The notes: generated by a model from the sequence alone, not told the origin. A DNA stretch of 64,000 nt from Petrotoga mexicana DSM 14811 (GCF_002895565.1 NZ_AZRN01000005.1:1-64000); one strand, 5' to 3'; positions 29,175 through 37,445 are shown, counted from the first letter of the stretch. A program made the numbers and translations.

Positions 29175-29993
29175 TTATTCCAATAAAGAACCAATATACG
29201 CAATAGTTAACAAAGAAAAAACAAAGGCCTGAATGAGCCCAATAAACCAACCAAAAAAGCCCCATAAGAACACAGGTAAAACGAAATATTTCAACATGTA
29301 ACTAATAATCAACACTAATATTCCCCCACCCATGACGTTACCAAATAACCTTAGAGAATGGGAGATTGGTTTAGCCAATTCACTGATTATGTTGATAGGA
29401 AACAACAATGGATTTGGTTCAAAAAAAGATTTAAGCCATTTGAGTACACCTTTAGCCCTTGCCGCAAAAAAGTGGCTGACAACTAAAACCATCAAGGCAT
29501 ACGTTAGATTCACATTTAAATCGGAGGTAGGTGTGTACCAGGTATCCGTGAATAACTGAACATTCAATCCATTTTCAACTGGTACAACGTTTATTCCAGG
29601 CATCCCACCAAGTACATTTGAAACACCTATATACAGGAAAAAACTCATAGCTATTACAAAAGTTTGTTTCCTATACTTAGGATTTGGAACGGAATCTTCC
29701 ACCATTTCCCAAAAATAATCAAAAAAAGTTTCTACAGCAGCCTGGAACCTTCCAGGGATCCTCTCAAAATGTATGTTCCTGGCAACTAAAATCAACAGAA
29801 ACATAACAGCAAAAGACATTATCAACGTCATTGGGTTCAATTGACCAAAGAACCCGCCATCACCAAAATAAACAATCCATCTATCTCCAACACCCTCTAA
29901 ACTCATATCGAAAACAAAAAAGTTAATTAATCCCAAAACTACATAAGCTACAAAAAGAAAGATGGTAAATTTCTTTAATCTATCGTTCGTCAA
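29175..29993 (-). CDS. atpB: F-ATP synthase a subunit
   Basis: 272-residue stator channel. Essential Arg is in the helix ELAKPISHSLRLFGNVMGGGIL (about 207-228); C-terminal helix pair LWGFFGWFIGLIQAFVFSLLTIAYIG. Starts with TTG at 29993, five bases behind GGAGGTG. Co-transcribed with atpE, 49 bases away. Confidence 0.95.
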   Translation of the reverse strand: MTNDRLKKFTIFLFVAYVVLGLINFFVFDMSLEGVGDRWIVYFGDGGFFGQLNPMTLIMSFAVMFLLILVARNIHFERIPGRFQAAVETFFDYFWEMVEDSVPNPKYRKQTFVIAMSFFLYIGVSNVLGGMPGINVVPVENGLNVQLFTDTWYTPTSDLNVNLTYALMVLVVSHFFAARAKGVLKWLKSFFEPNPLLFPINIISELAKPISHSLRLFGNVMGGGILVLIISYMLKYFVLPVFLWGFFGWFIGLIQAFVFSLLTIAYIGSLLE

Positions 29994-30023
29994 AAGAACA
30001 CCTCCTCCAACTACTTAACATAC

Positions 30024-30362
30024 TTATTTATAGGATAAAAATGGAACTATTTTCAAATTTATTAAACCTAAAAAAGCCAACAAAAGGGCATATGCTGAAT
30101 TAAAGGCAGCGATTCCCAATATCACACCATACAAAAGGTATCTCATAAAAAAACCAGGTAAGATCTTTCTTGTCTTTGAACCAACCGTCATTTTTTTAAT
30201 CTCTTCTGCAAGTGAATAAAAACCTATAACTGCACCAATTCCTCCCCATAAAACCCAAAGAGCTTCTAAAGAAAAGAATAAAGAAAGAACTAAGGTCTCA
30301 ATCAGAACTATCGCTATTGTTTTCATTTCTATCTCTTTCAGCTTTTTTTTCAGCTCTTTCAT
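30024..30362 (-). CDS. atpI: Small membrane protein, ATP synthase subunit I-like
   Basis: 112 residues with about four hydrophobic segments and a basic loop (EEIKKMTVGSKTRK). Size and place just before atpB match AtpI, a chaperone for assembling the c ring, but similarity is weak by eye. ATG at 30362 has GAGGT nine bases upstream and makes a 65-base overlap with atpZ; a second ATG at 30326 would reduce the overlap but has a poor ribosome site. Confidence 0.7.
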   Translation of the reverse strand: MKELKKKLKEIEMKTIAIVLIETLVLSLFFSLEALWVLWGGIGAVIGFYSLAEEIKKMTVGSKTRKILPGFFMRYLLYGVILGIAAFNSAYALLLAFLGLINLKIVPFLSYK

Positions 30363-30576
30363 GTTTCTCTACCTCTTTCAAAAGCTCCCTTATACCCGAA
30401 TATAATCCAGAAATTATCCCTAAAAACATCAACAAAACCATCCATATCTGCTGGTCGGTAAACCTGTATATTAAATATCCTATCAAAAGACCAACAAATA
30501 TATTTGACAGAACTATTACAGCAAAATAAATGATCATGTTCAAATAACCCAGTGAACGTAGATCGTGCTTTTTCAA
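30298..30576 (-). CDS. atpZ: AtpZ/AtpI family membrane protein
   Basis: 92 residues when started at TTG 30576: two membrane helices (about 11-31 and 42-61), an RELL-type connection, then a charged Lys/Glu/Asn tail ending NNSDSSD. AtpZ proteins precede atp operons and have been linked to Mg2+/Ca2+ transport and assembly. The in-frame ATG at 30636 is rejected: a consensus promoter (30608-30636) overlaps that part and GGAGGT sits six bases before the TTG. Confidence 0.78.
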   Translation of the reverse strand: MKKHDLRSLGYLNMIIYFAVIVLSNIFVGLLIGYLIYRFTDQQIWMVLLMFLGIISGLYSGIRELLKEVEKHERAEKKAERDRNENNSDSSD

Positions 30577-30607
30577 AATAAAACCTCCAAAAAAACAACC
30601 ACAAACA

Positions 30608-30636
30608 ATTATACTATTTATTTGCCAAAATTTCAA
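30608..30636 (-). promoter_or_regulatory. Sigma-70 promoter of the atp operon
   Basis: Minus strand TTGAAA (30631-30636), 17-base spacer, TATAAT (30608-30613). Same hexamers and spacing as the ackA promoter. Leader is about 25-30 bases. Confidence 0.8.
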
Positions 30637-30684
30637 TTATTTTTAAAATACCTTTGGGGGGTGCTGGGCAAACTCAACTCCTTT

Positions 30685-30757
30685 TTCCTTATGGGTGGGG
30701 AGCGGGGTAAAGCAAACTCCTTTTTCCTTATGGGTGGGGAGCGGGGGAAGGGCGCTA
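30685..30757 (+). repeat. Tandem pair of G-rich repeats, inverted relative to others
   Basis: Two units, 30685-30712 and 30725-30757, each with TTATGGGTGGGGAGCGGGG on the plus strand and separated by a CAAACTCC spacer. Elsewhere in the window the G-rich strand is the minus (sense) strand; here it is the plus strand, upstream of and pointing away from the atp promoter. The 30637-30860 gap also holds the hairpin at 30795-30819. Confidence 0.88.
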
Positions 30758-30794
30758 TAACGACTTTTATAAAGACAATGAAAAATTATTGATA

Positions 30795-30819
30795 GGAGAC
30801 GACCAATTAGGGCGTCTCC
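30795..30819. terminator. Hairpin, probable terminator of broken upstream gene
   Basis: GGAGACGACC / GGGCGTCTCC stem with one A-G mismatch and loop AATTA. TTTTT follows four bases later on the plus side; on the minus side a T-run comes about 12 bases later. May end transcription from the PrcB-like remnant. Confidence 0.55.
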
Positions 30820-30860
30820 CAATTTTTGAAAATATAAAGCTAGATATTTGCTTAAAAATA

Positions 30861-31318
30861 TTAATTAGAAAATGTAAAACTCTTTCTCAGCAACAATGGT
30901 TCGCCATTCTTCTGGTCGACGGTTACAATCACTTCCCACTCACCTACATCCAAAACTTCGTTAATTTCTACCGCTATTGAAGGATACGTAAACGCTTGTG
31001 TGACCATCTCCCCTTTAGCTGGTACCTTTAAAAACAAATCTATAAAAATTTGAAAGTTATCTTTGTTTATACTGATATTATTCAAAGAAAGATCGTACCC
31101 TCCAGTTTTTCTTTCACCTGCACTAATACAAACAACAAAAGGAATATTAACACTACATAATAAAACTTTTTCATAATATTGCCTCTCCCCAATTTCGACG
31201 TTATCTATATTATCTTTAAAACTGACCTCAATCTTTTAATATTTATTTTCTTAAAACTTACAAAATCTAGTACAGCTAATTTAGGAGAAAAATAGGCTTT
31301 TTTCTTTAATAATATCAT
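30861..31318 (-). pseudogene. PrcB-like protein, frame-broken remnant
   Basis: The C-terminal part is clear: CISAGERKTGGYDL ... KVPAKGEMVTQAFTYPS, the signature of the PrcB (protease-complex inhibitor) C-terminal domain. Upstream, that frame stays open to about 31240 but has no ATG, GTG or TTG before a stop. ATG 31318, with AGGTGAT before it, opens a 37-codon frame that would have to shift into the PrcB frame; the total length, 458 bases, is not a multiple of three. An alternative ATG (MKKFYYVV..., near 31170) gives a signal-peptide-like frame ending early. Probably an exported protein gene inactivated by at least one indel. Confidence 0.65.
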
Positions 31319-31475
31319 TATATCACCTACAATCCAACACGAAAGTTTTACATTTTCATTGTTTTTTTATTGTAATTTTTAATGAAGCTTGAATTATTCG
31401 TTTTACTTGGTTTTATACTTTTTTCTTTTAAAAATCAACTCATAAACGATATTTTATAAAATTCGTGGAAGAAAA
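31319..31475. other. AT-rich spacer left of the TnpB element
   Basis: No gene supported. Contains the likely promoter (TATAAT within 31319-31330, minus strand) for the PrcB-like remnant and the left flank of the element. Confidence 0.4.
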
Positions 31476-32935
31476 CCATTGAGTCTTTAGCTTAATGGAT
31501 GAATTCCACCATTGTCCTTTTCAAAATATTAATCCTTACGAGCTTGAATCAAAAAAATGTTGTTAATTATATGTATGTATGGTACAATTGTATTATATCA
31601 TAGAGTTTTCGAATTAAGGTGATTGAATATGTTAAAAACATACAAGTTTCGTATATATCCATCAAACGAACAAATAGAGAAACTTAATCAGCATTTTGGA
31701 CATACTCGATTTGTATACAATCTTTTTCTAGAATTCTCCAGTAATGCATACAAGAATACCAAAACATCAACTAACTATTATATGTGGGCTAAAGTACTTA
31801 CGGTTCTTAAAAAAACTGAGAAGTATCAATGGCTAAACGATGTCAACTCTCAATCTTTGCAACAGTCCATAAAAGATTTAGAGACTGGGTATAAACGTTT
31901 CTTCAAGAAACAAGCTAAGCACCCTAAATTTAAAAAGAAATCAAGTAGGCAATCGTTTAGAGTTCCACAACATATACAACTGTATGAAAATGAGGGTAAT
32001 GATAAATATGGTACTCTTTTCGTACCAAAGTTTAAAGAAGGTATCAAAGTAAGAGTACATAGAAAAATCGATCCAAATGCAAAGATAAAAAATTGTACTT
32101 TCATTAAAACTACAACAGGTAAGTACTTTGTATCTATAACATTCGAAGTTGAAGGTTCTTTCCCCGATAGAGATATAGACTACGAGAACTCAATTGGTAT
32201 GGATATGGGATTGAAAGATTCTGTTGTATTATCCGATGGAACAAAGTATCCAGCTCCTAAAGTTTTGTCTAAGTACGAAAGGAAATTAAAACACGCATAT
32301 AAAAAGTTTTCAAGCAAAGAACAAGGTTCTAAGAATTGGGACAAGGCAAAATTAGAAGTTGCTAGAATACATGAGAAAATAAAAAATACCCGAGAGGATT
32401 TTCTACATAAACTAACGAAAGAAATCAGTGAGAACCAAGCTGATGTCTTCGTTGTGGAAACTCTCAATATAAGAGGCATGTTAAAGAATCATCACTTAGC
32501 TAAAAGTATTTCAGATTCAGGATGGTACCAATTCAAAACATTTCTAAAATACAAAGCAGAGAGATTAGGTAAAAAGGTAATCGAGATAGGAATGTTCGAA
32601 CCTTCGTCTAAGGTTTGTAGTGTATGTGGGTATAAGAACGAAGGTTTAAAACTCTCTGATAGGGAATGGGTATGTCCTGAATGTGGAACTAAACATGATA
32701 GAGATGTAAATGCTGCCGTTAATATTAGGCAGTTTGGATTAAAACAGGCATTTTCCACACAGCCTTATGGCACATAAGGAAACAGTTAGTCACTGTATAA
32801 ACTGACTCTACCCCAGGAACTGGGGGAAGTAAAGCCTTTGGAGACTGTGTAAGACGGGCATCCTTAGATCCCTTCTAGGGTGTTTTTCCGCAATGGTTGA
32901 TGAATTAGGAAGCTATTGAATCTTTAGCTCAATGG
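31476..32935 (+). mobile_element. IS605/IS1341-type element carrying only tnpB
   Basis: Near-identical hairpin-forming motifs in direct orientation bound the unit: CCATTGAGTCTTTAGCTTAA at 31476 (stem CCATTGAG/CTTAATGG) and CTATTGAATCTTTAGCTCAA at 32913 (stem CTATTGA/TCAATGG). Such subterminal hairpins without inverted repeats are typical of IS200/IS605 ends. There is no tnpA (Y1 transposase), so movement would need a helper in trans. Exact ends are not fixed. Confidence 0.75.
31629..32777 (+). CDS. tnpB: TnpB RNA-guided nuclease (IS605 OrfB)
   Basis: 382 residues, full length. N-terminal wedge part (MLKTYKFRIYPSNEQIEKLN), RuvC Asp in GMDMGLKD (about 194), RuvC Glu in VVETLNIRGM (about 278), zinc finger CSVCGYKN...CPECG (about 333-356), last RuvC Asp in HDRDVNAAVNI. 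All three catalytic acids and four cysteines are intact, so likely an active nuclease guided by an RNA from the element's right end. AAGGTGATT precedes ATG 31629; an in-frame TTG at 31623 is less likely. Confidence 0.93.
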   Translation: MLKTYKFRIYPSNEQIEKLNQHFGHTRFVYNLFLEFSSNAYKNTKTSTNYYMWAKVLTVLKKTEKYQWLNDVNSQSLQQSIKDLETGYKRFFKKQAKHPKFKKKSSRQSFRVPQHIQLYENEGNDKYGTLFVPKFKEGIKVRVHRKIDPNAKIKNCTFIKTTTGKYFVSITFEVEGSFPDRDIDYENSIGMDMGLKDSVVLSDGTKYPAPKVLSKYERKLKHAYKKFSSKEQGSKNWDKAKLEVARIHEKIKNTREDFLHKLTKEISENQADVFVVETLNIRGMLKNHHLAKSISDSGWYQFKTFLKYKAERLGKKVIEIGMFEPSSKVCSVCGYKNEGLKLSDREWVCPECGTKHDRDVNAAVNIRQFGLKQAFSTQPYGT

Positions 32936-32940
32936 TAGTT
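32764..32940 (+). ncRNA. Candidate omega (reRNA) guide RNA of TnpB
   Basis: The tnpB 3' end and following noncoding region form a row of hairpins: CCTTATG-GCA-CATAAGG overlapping the stop codon, CCCCAG-GAA-CTGGGG (32812-32826), and the terminal CTATTGA/TCAATGG stem. TnpB systems use an RNA from this position ending at the right end, with the guide read from flanking DNA, here the bases from about 32936. Boundaries are inferred. Confidence 0.6.
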
Positions 32941-32983
32941 CACAGTATAATATTCATTGAAAACAACCAAAGGAGTTGTAGAT

Positions 32984-34312
32984 ATGTCTAAAAAGCTTTT
33001 GAAGAATGCGTATGTTTTGATAAGTGCTGATGATGATGTAGAAAAATTTGATATATTAATAGACGGTGATGAGATCGAAGATTTACTTGCACCAGGTGAT
33101 TCAACCGAGATGGATTTGGGAGATGTGGACGAGTACGATCTAACTGGTAAGCTGATCGTCCCTGGATTTATTAACACCCATAGCCATTCAGTAATGTCTT
33201 ATTTTAGAGGTATAGCCGATGATTTATCGCTTAACGATTGGTTGTTCAAAGAGATGCTGCCAAGAGAGGATTTTTTGGAAAGTGAAATGGCTTACTACGG
33301 TGCCTTAGTTTCTATGTTAGAAATGATTTCCAACGGAATAACAACTTTTGTTGATATGTATATGTTTACTGATGAGATAGCTAAAGCTTCATACGATTTA
33401 GGAATTAGGGCATACATATCAAGAGGGCTCTCTTTTGATACAGATGAGGGTTGGAATAGAAGGATAAAAGAAAATATCGAAACGTATGAAAAATACAATG
33501 GCTTAGACAATAGAATTTATATAGGCTTTGGGCCTCATGCCCCTTACACCGTTCCAATGGATAAATTGCAAGAAGTAGCTGAGATCGCGAAAAAGTACAA
33601 CACTCACATTCAGATTCATTTGTTAGAATCAGCAAATGAAAGAAATCAGTACAATCTTTTAGATGTTGAAAATACGGGTTTGTTCGATCTTCCTACGATA
33701 GCGGCACACTGTGTCCATGTGGATGAAAAAGATATAGAGGTTCTTTCAAGGAAAGAAGTGAATGTGGCTTATAACCCGATTAGTAATATGAAGTTGGGCA
33801 ATGGGATAGCCCCCATAGTGGATATGTTCGATAAAAATATAAACATAACTTTTGGTACGGATGGTTGTGCAAGCAACAACTCTTTGAATTTTTTCAACGA
33901 GATGAAGTTTGGAGGTATATTGCAGAAATTCAAGTACGGTCCCGATAGATTTTCAGTCGAACAGATTTTAAGGATGAGCTGGGAAAACGGAGGTTTTGCC
34001 TTAGAAACAAACATTGGAAGGTTAGAACCTGAGTTCAAAGCAGATTTGATTGTTTTAGATATGGATTCTTTTGAGTTTTTCCCTAATGATTTGTCAAGGT
34101 TAAAGTCTCATATAGTTTATTCTGCAAATCCTAAGAACGTTTTTGCAACGATGGTAGCAGGCAAATTCTTGTACTACGATGGAGAATTTTTAACTTTAAA
34201 AGAAGAAAAGGAGCAAATATATGAGAAATTCCATAAATTTTACCAAAGAATCGAAGATAAGTACAATAATAGCGATCATTCTGATAGCTATAACGACGAT
34301 AGGGATATCTAA
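32984..34312 (+). CDS. mtaD: 5'-methylthioadenosine/S-adenosylhomocysteine deaminase
   Basis: 442-residue amidohydrolase. Metal/catalytic blocks: FINTHSHS (His-x-His), FVDMYM, FGPHAPYTVP, IQIHLLES, AAHCVHVDEKD, FGTDGCASNNSLN (Asp). It follows the Thermotoga MTA/SAH deaminase block by block, so the product is S-inosylhomocysteine or methylthioinosine, part of SAM by-product recycling. ATG 32984 is used because AAAGGAG lies between it and an in-frame TTG at 32957. The C terminus runs about 15 residues past the family end with a low-complexity tail (NNSDHSDSYNDD) that overlaps the next gene by 92 bases. Confidence 0.88.
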   Translation: MSKKLLKNAYVLISADDDVEKFDILIDGDEIEDLLAPGDSTEMDLGDVDEYDLTGKLIVPGFINTHSHSVMSYFRGIADDLSLNDWLFKEMLPREDFLESEMAYYGALVSMLEMISNGITTFVDMYMFTDEIAKASYDLGIRAYISRGLSFDTDEGWNRRIKENIETYEKYNGLDNRIYIGFGPHAPYTVPMDKLQEVAEIAKKYNTHIQIHLLESANERNQYNLLDVENTGLFDLPTIAAHCVHVDEKDIEVLSRKEVNVAYNPISNMKLGNGIAPIVDMFDKNINITFGTDGCASNNSLNFFNEMKFGGILQKFKYGPDRFSVEQILRMSWENGGFALETNIGRLEPEFKADLIVLDMDSFEFFPNDLSRLKSHIVYSANPKNVFATMVAGKFLYYDGEFLTLKEEKEQIYEKFHKFYQRIEDKYNNSDHSDSYNDDRDI

Positions 34313-34712
34313 ACCCATCGATGATTACATAGAGTTTTCTCCTACAGGCTATGAGGAGATAAGTAGGATAGTCACTAGAAACGGGACTATAATAAACACA
34401 ACGGTCCCAGACACTGGCGAACATTTGGAGATGAACTTCAAAAAGAATGGTGGTTTGTACGAAGTTCACGTTGTTCATTTCGATAATCCGTTCACTTTGT
34501 TGAATTTTTGGTATACCTTTGTGAGTGATTATTCCGATGGCTTAGCCGCTAGTTTTTCGGCTATTCCCTTTATATACGGTGAGTACAACGATGAATATAT
34601 GAAGATGCAAATCAGTGCATGGTATAGGGGAGTAAATAACCTATTTTTTGTTGTTTATGGCCCAAAAAGAAGCGTCATAAACGACTTGAAACTTCAATTG
34701 AATCGATGGTGA
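34221..34712 (+). CDS. Membrane-anchored or secreted unknown protein
   Basis: 163 residues, unrecognised. One N-terminal hydrophobic segment (about 14-30, ISTIIAIILIAITTIGI) after a basic start, either a signal peptide or an anchor; the rest is a soluble, mostly beta extracytoplasmic domain. AAAAGGAGCAAAT before the ATG is a strong ribosome site, supporting the start even though it lies 92 bases inside mtaD. The 3' end overlaps the radical SAM gene by 7 bases. Confidence 0.65.
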   Translation: MRNSINFTKESKISTIIAIILIAITTIGISKPIDDYIEFSPTGYEEISRIVTRNGTIINTTVPDTGEHLEMNFKKNGGLYEVHVVHFDNPFTLLNFWYTFVSDYSDGLAASFSAIPFIYGEYNDEYMKMQISAWYRGVNNLFFVVYGPKRSVINDLKLQLNRW

Positions 34713-35632
34713 TTTTGTTGGATTTGTATAATAGGTTAAGTGAGTATTTTAAGAATAGATACGGTGAGAGGGTGCAAAGGTTACCAATCAACGCTGGATT
34801 CACTTGCCCAAACAAAACAGGAGAAAGAGGTAAGGGTGGATGTATTTATTGCGATTTAACAGGTAGCGGTTTTGCAGCTTTTAAGCCTAAGGTAAGTATT
34901 GAAGAACAGGTTAAGGAAATGATTAATAGATACGAGAAAAAAGCTAATAAATTCCTTGCCTATTTTCAAGCAAACACTAATACTTACGCCCCTGTTGATG
35001 AATTGAAACAAAAGTATGAAAGTAGTTTAATAGACGATAGAATAGTAGGTTTAGATGTATCAACCCGCCCGGATTGTGTCCCAGATGAGGTAATAGCGCT
35101 TTTAAAAACTTTTAAAGATAGAGTTGATGTTTACGTTGAGCTCGGTGTTGAGAGTATTAACCCCAATACGTTAAAGTATATGAACAGAGGGCATTCTTTA
35201 GCAGAAGTTATAGATTCTGTAAATAGGTTAAAAAAAGCTGGATTAGAGGTTATCCTGCATTATATAATAGATTTTCCTTGTGATACATTAGAAGATGTGA
35301 AAGAGATGGCTAAGGTTAGTTCCGCCTTGAAGGTTGACGGTGTAAAATTGCATTCTTTGTATATCGTTGAGAATACAAAACTTGCCGATTTGTATAGAAG
35401 TGGAGAATTTGTACCTTTGACGCTGGATGATTTTGTAGAAAGGGTAATTACTTTCTTGGAATACTTGGATCCACAGGTCGTGATTCATAGGCTTGTTGCC
35501 GATCCTCCAAAAACCGGAACGTTACATGGAAATTGGGGAATTTCTAAAATAAAGATTTTAAACTTAATTGAAGATACGATGAGAGAGAGGGGTTCCTATC
35601 AGGGAAAATATTTTAACTATTTGAATAATTGA
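34706..35632 (+). CDS. Radical SAM protein, YhcC/TIGR01212 family
   Basis: 308 residues. N-terminal INAGFTCPNKTGERGKGGCIYCD carries the radical-SAM cysteines in the wide-spaced arrangement of this family (C-x-n-CxxC), followed by FQANTNTYAPVDEL, GLDVSTRPDCVPD and YVELGVESIN. Binds 4Fe-4S and SAM; the reaction is not known to me. No ribosome site is visible, so translation probably couples to the gene it overlaps. Its stop is directly followed by the RNase P RNA. Confidence 0.88.
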   Translation: MVILLDLYNRLSEYFKNRYGERVQRLPINAGFTCPNKTGERGKGGCIYCDLTGSGFAAFKPKVSIEEQVKEMINRYEKKANKFLAYFQANTNTYAPVDELKQKYESSLIDDRIVGLDVSTRPDCVPDEVIALLKTFKDRVDVYVELGVESINPNTLKYMNRGHSLAEVIDSVNRLKKAGLEVILHYIIDFPCDTLEDVKEMAKVSSALKVDGVKLHSLYIVENTKLADLYRSGEFVPLTLDDFVERVITFLEYLDPQVVIHRLVADPPKTGTLHGNWGISKIKILNLIEDTMRERGSYQGKYFNYLNN

Positions 35633-35955
35633 AGTAGGACGGTTGATCGCGAGTAGGCATACTTGGCCTATTTTGAGGAAAGTCCGGACTCTAAGGGCAA
35701 GATACTGGTTAACAACCAGAGGGAGTGATCCCTGAATAGGGCCATAGAAAAGAAGACCGCCGAAAGGCAAGGGTGGAACGGTGAGGTAAGAGCTCACCAG
35801 TGTCAGAGCGATCTGACAGCTTGGTAACCTCTATCTTGAGCAAGGTCAAGCAAGAAGGCCAGAGGTTTGCCCGCCGAGAGACTTGAGTGTCCGCCTTCTG
35901 GGTAGACCGCGTAGATTAATGGTCAACTTGACAGAATCCGGCTTATAGTCCTACT
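35633..35955 (+). ncRNA. rnpB: RNase P RNA (bacterial type A)
   Basis: The catalytic RNA that matures tRNA 5' ends. Recognised by GAGGAAAGTCCGGACTC near the 5' end, AGACCGCC in the middle and CAGAATCCGGCTTATAG near the 3' end (P4 partners). The closing P1 helix is AGTAGGAC (35633-35640) with GTCCTACT (35948-35955). About 323 nt. The 5' end starts right after the TGA of the radical SAM gene. Confidence 0.95.
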
Positions 35956-35961
35956 GATATA

Positions 35962-35998
35962 TTAAACAATGACGCCCGTTCTGGGCGTCATTGTTTAA
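35962..35998. terminator. Bidirectional terminator shared by rnpB and rplQ
   Basis: Perfect 16-bp stem TTAAACAATGACGCCC / GGGCGTCATTGTTTAA with loop GTTCT. Seven bases after rnpB and one base before the rplQ stop codon; T/A-rich stem bases give U-runs on both strands. Confidence 0.9.
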
Positions 35999-35999
35999 G

Positions 36000-36386
36000 T
36001 TATTCTTCTTTTGGGAGTAATTGGAGTATAGATAATTCTGAAGCGTCACCTTTTCTATAACCGATTTTTAATATTCTTGTGTAACCACCGTTTCTATTTT
36101 CGTATCGGGGTGCGATCTCATGTACTATTTTGTAGACTAGTTTTCTGTCGTTGAAGTGTTTGTTTATATCCCTGTTTAAAGCTACTCTCCTTTCTGGGAG
36201 ATCAGTCGAATTAGCTTCCTTGGCTTTGGTGATTATTCTTTCAACAAGGGGCCTTACGGCTTTTGCTTTTGCGGTAGTAGTGATTATACTTTCAGATTCA
36301 AATACACTTCTAGCCAAATTATTCAACAACGCTTTTCTATGGGAAGCATATCTATTTAATTTTTTAGTTTTGACTCTATGCCTCAT
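36000..36386 (-). CDS. rplQ: Ribosomal protein L17
   Basis: 128 residues; MRHRVKTKKLNRYASHRKALLNNLARS is the L17 N terminus, with YRKGDASELSILQLLP at the end. Last gene of the ribosomal cluster, overlapping rpoA by 11 bases; AAAGGGGG site inside rpoA. Confidence 0.97.
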   Translation of the reverse strand: MRHRVKTKKLNRYASHRKALLNNLARSVFESESIITTTAKAKAVRPLVERIITKAKEANSTDLPERRVALNRDINKHFNDRKLVYKIVHEIAPRYENRNGGYTRILKIGYRKGDASELSILQLLPKEE

Positions 36387-37440
36387 CGAAGGTGTTCCCC
36401 CTTTCTTCTTGGTGTAATTTTTCGTAATCTATATCAAATTTCTCACTTAGCTCTTTTTTTATCTCGTCTAAAGATTTTCTTCCAAAGTTTTTGATTTTAA
36501 GAAGGTCAGCAGGTCTTCTTTTTAATAGTTCTCCAATGGTGTCTATTTTTTCTCTTTTTAAACAGTTTTTAGCTCTTTTCGTTAAATCCAAAGAATCAAT
36601 CTGAGTTTCCACTAAATCTTTTGGCAACCCAAAAATATTTTCTTCCGCTTCTTCCTCTTCTTCTTCCTCTCTTTCAACTGAAACTTCCATTTGTTCTATA
36701 GCGCCCTCTTCTCCTTCTTTTTCCCAAAGTTTGGAAATGAAATCAAAATGTTCCATTAAAATTTTTGTTGCTTCTTTTAATGCTTCGGTGGGTGTTATGT
36801 TTTTTTTCGTCCAAATTTCAAGTATTAGCTTATCGTAGTCAGTTCTTCTTCCCACACGGATATTTTCGGTTAAATAGTTAACTTTAAGAACGGGACTGAA
36901 CACTCCATCGATGAATATATATTCGATGTCACTTTGAAATGTCAATTCTTGGGCAGGAATGAAACCTTTCCCTGCTTGAGCGTACAATTCAAAGTCTACT
37001 TCCATATCTTTATTTACATGGGCTATAACAAAATTTGGGTTGGCTATTTCTACTCCTGCCGGAGTTTTTATGTCCCCACTTTTTATGACTTGACCTGCTT
37101 TGTATTTCTTCCTCAAGCTTAATAAAATTGGGTAATCTATCTCGTTGAGACTTTCAATGTCGTCAACCTTTAATTGAACCTTTTTTAAGTTTAAAGTTAT
37201 TTCAATGATGTCTTCTTTTATACCCTCTATTGTGTCGTATTCATGTAATTTTCCTGGGATACGTAACCCGGTTATAGCCAAAGATGGAATGGACGATAAC
37301 AACACCCTTCTTAAAGCATTACCTAAAGTTATAGCATATCCTTTTTCCAGAGGAAACAATTCGTATTTTGAGTAGTTATATTCATCTTGCTCTTCCTTTT
37401 CAACTATCCTAAATTTTTCAGGTTTTATTAATATCTCCAT
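36376..37440 (-). CDS. rpoA: RNA polymerase alpha subunit
   Basis: 354 residues from ATG 37440 (MEILIKPEKF). N-terminal dimerisation domain with GYAITLGNALRRVLLSSIPSLAI; a very acidic linker (EREEEEEEEAEE, about 260-271); C-terminal DNA-contacting domain with LKREKIDTIGELLKRRPADLLKIKNFGRKSLDEIKKEL. The longer frame from GTG 37476 is rejected because GTG overlaps the Shine-Dalgarno itself and family members start at this ATG. The AAGGAGGT site is 34 bases from the ATG with a hairpin between (separate entry). Confidence 0.96.
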   Translation of the reverse strand: MEILIKPEKFRIVEKEEQDEYNYSKYELFPLEKGYAITLGNALRRVLLSSIPSLAITGLRIPGKLHEYDTIEGIKEDIIEITLNLKKVQLKVDDIESLNEIDYPILLSLRKKYKAGQVIKSGDIKTPAGVEIANPNFVIAHVNKDMEVDFELYAQAGKGFIPAQELTFQSDIEYIFIDGVFSPVLKVNYLTENIRVGRRTDYDKLILEIWTKKNITPTEALKEATKILMEHFDFISKLWEKEGEEGAIEQMEVSVEREEEEEEEAEENIFGLPKDLVETQIDSLDLTKRAKNCLKREKIDTIGELLKRRPADLLKIKNFGRKSLDEIKKELSEKFDIDYEKLHQEERGNTFDEA

Positions 37441-37445
37441 ATTTT

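Noticed and set aside
30685-30757. Two tandem repeats as a CRISPR array
   Set aside because: Only two units with a 12-base spacer, no cas genes, and single copies of the same unit are scattered through the window.
31085-31180. Signal-peptide-like frame MKKFYYVV as a separate small gene
   Set aside because: It ends after about 30 codons inside the PrcB-like remnant; more likely part of the broken gene, though it has a plausible ribosome site.
36655-36690. Acidic run in rpoA as frameshift artefact
   Set aside because: Both flanking domains are in the same frame and the position matches the flexible alpha linker.
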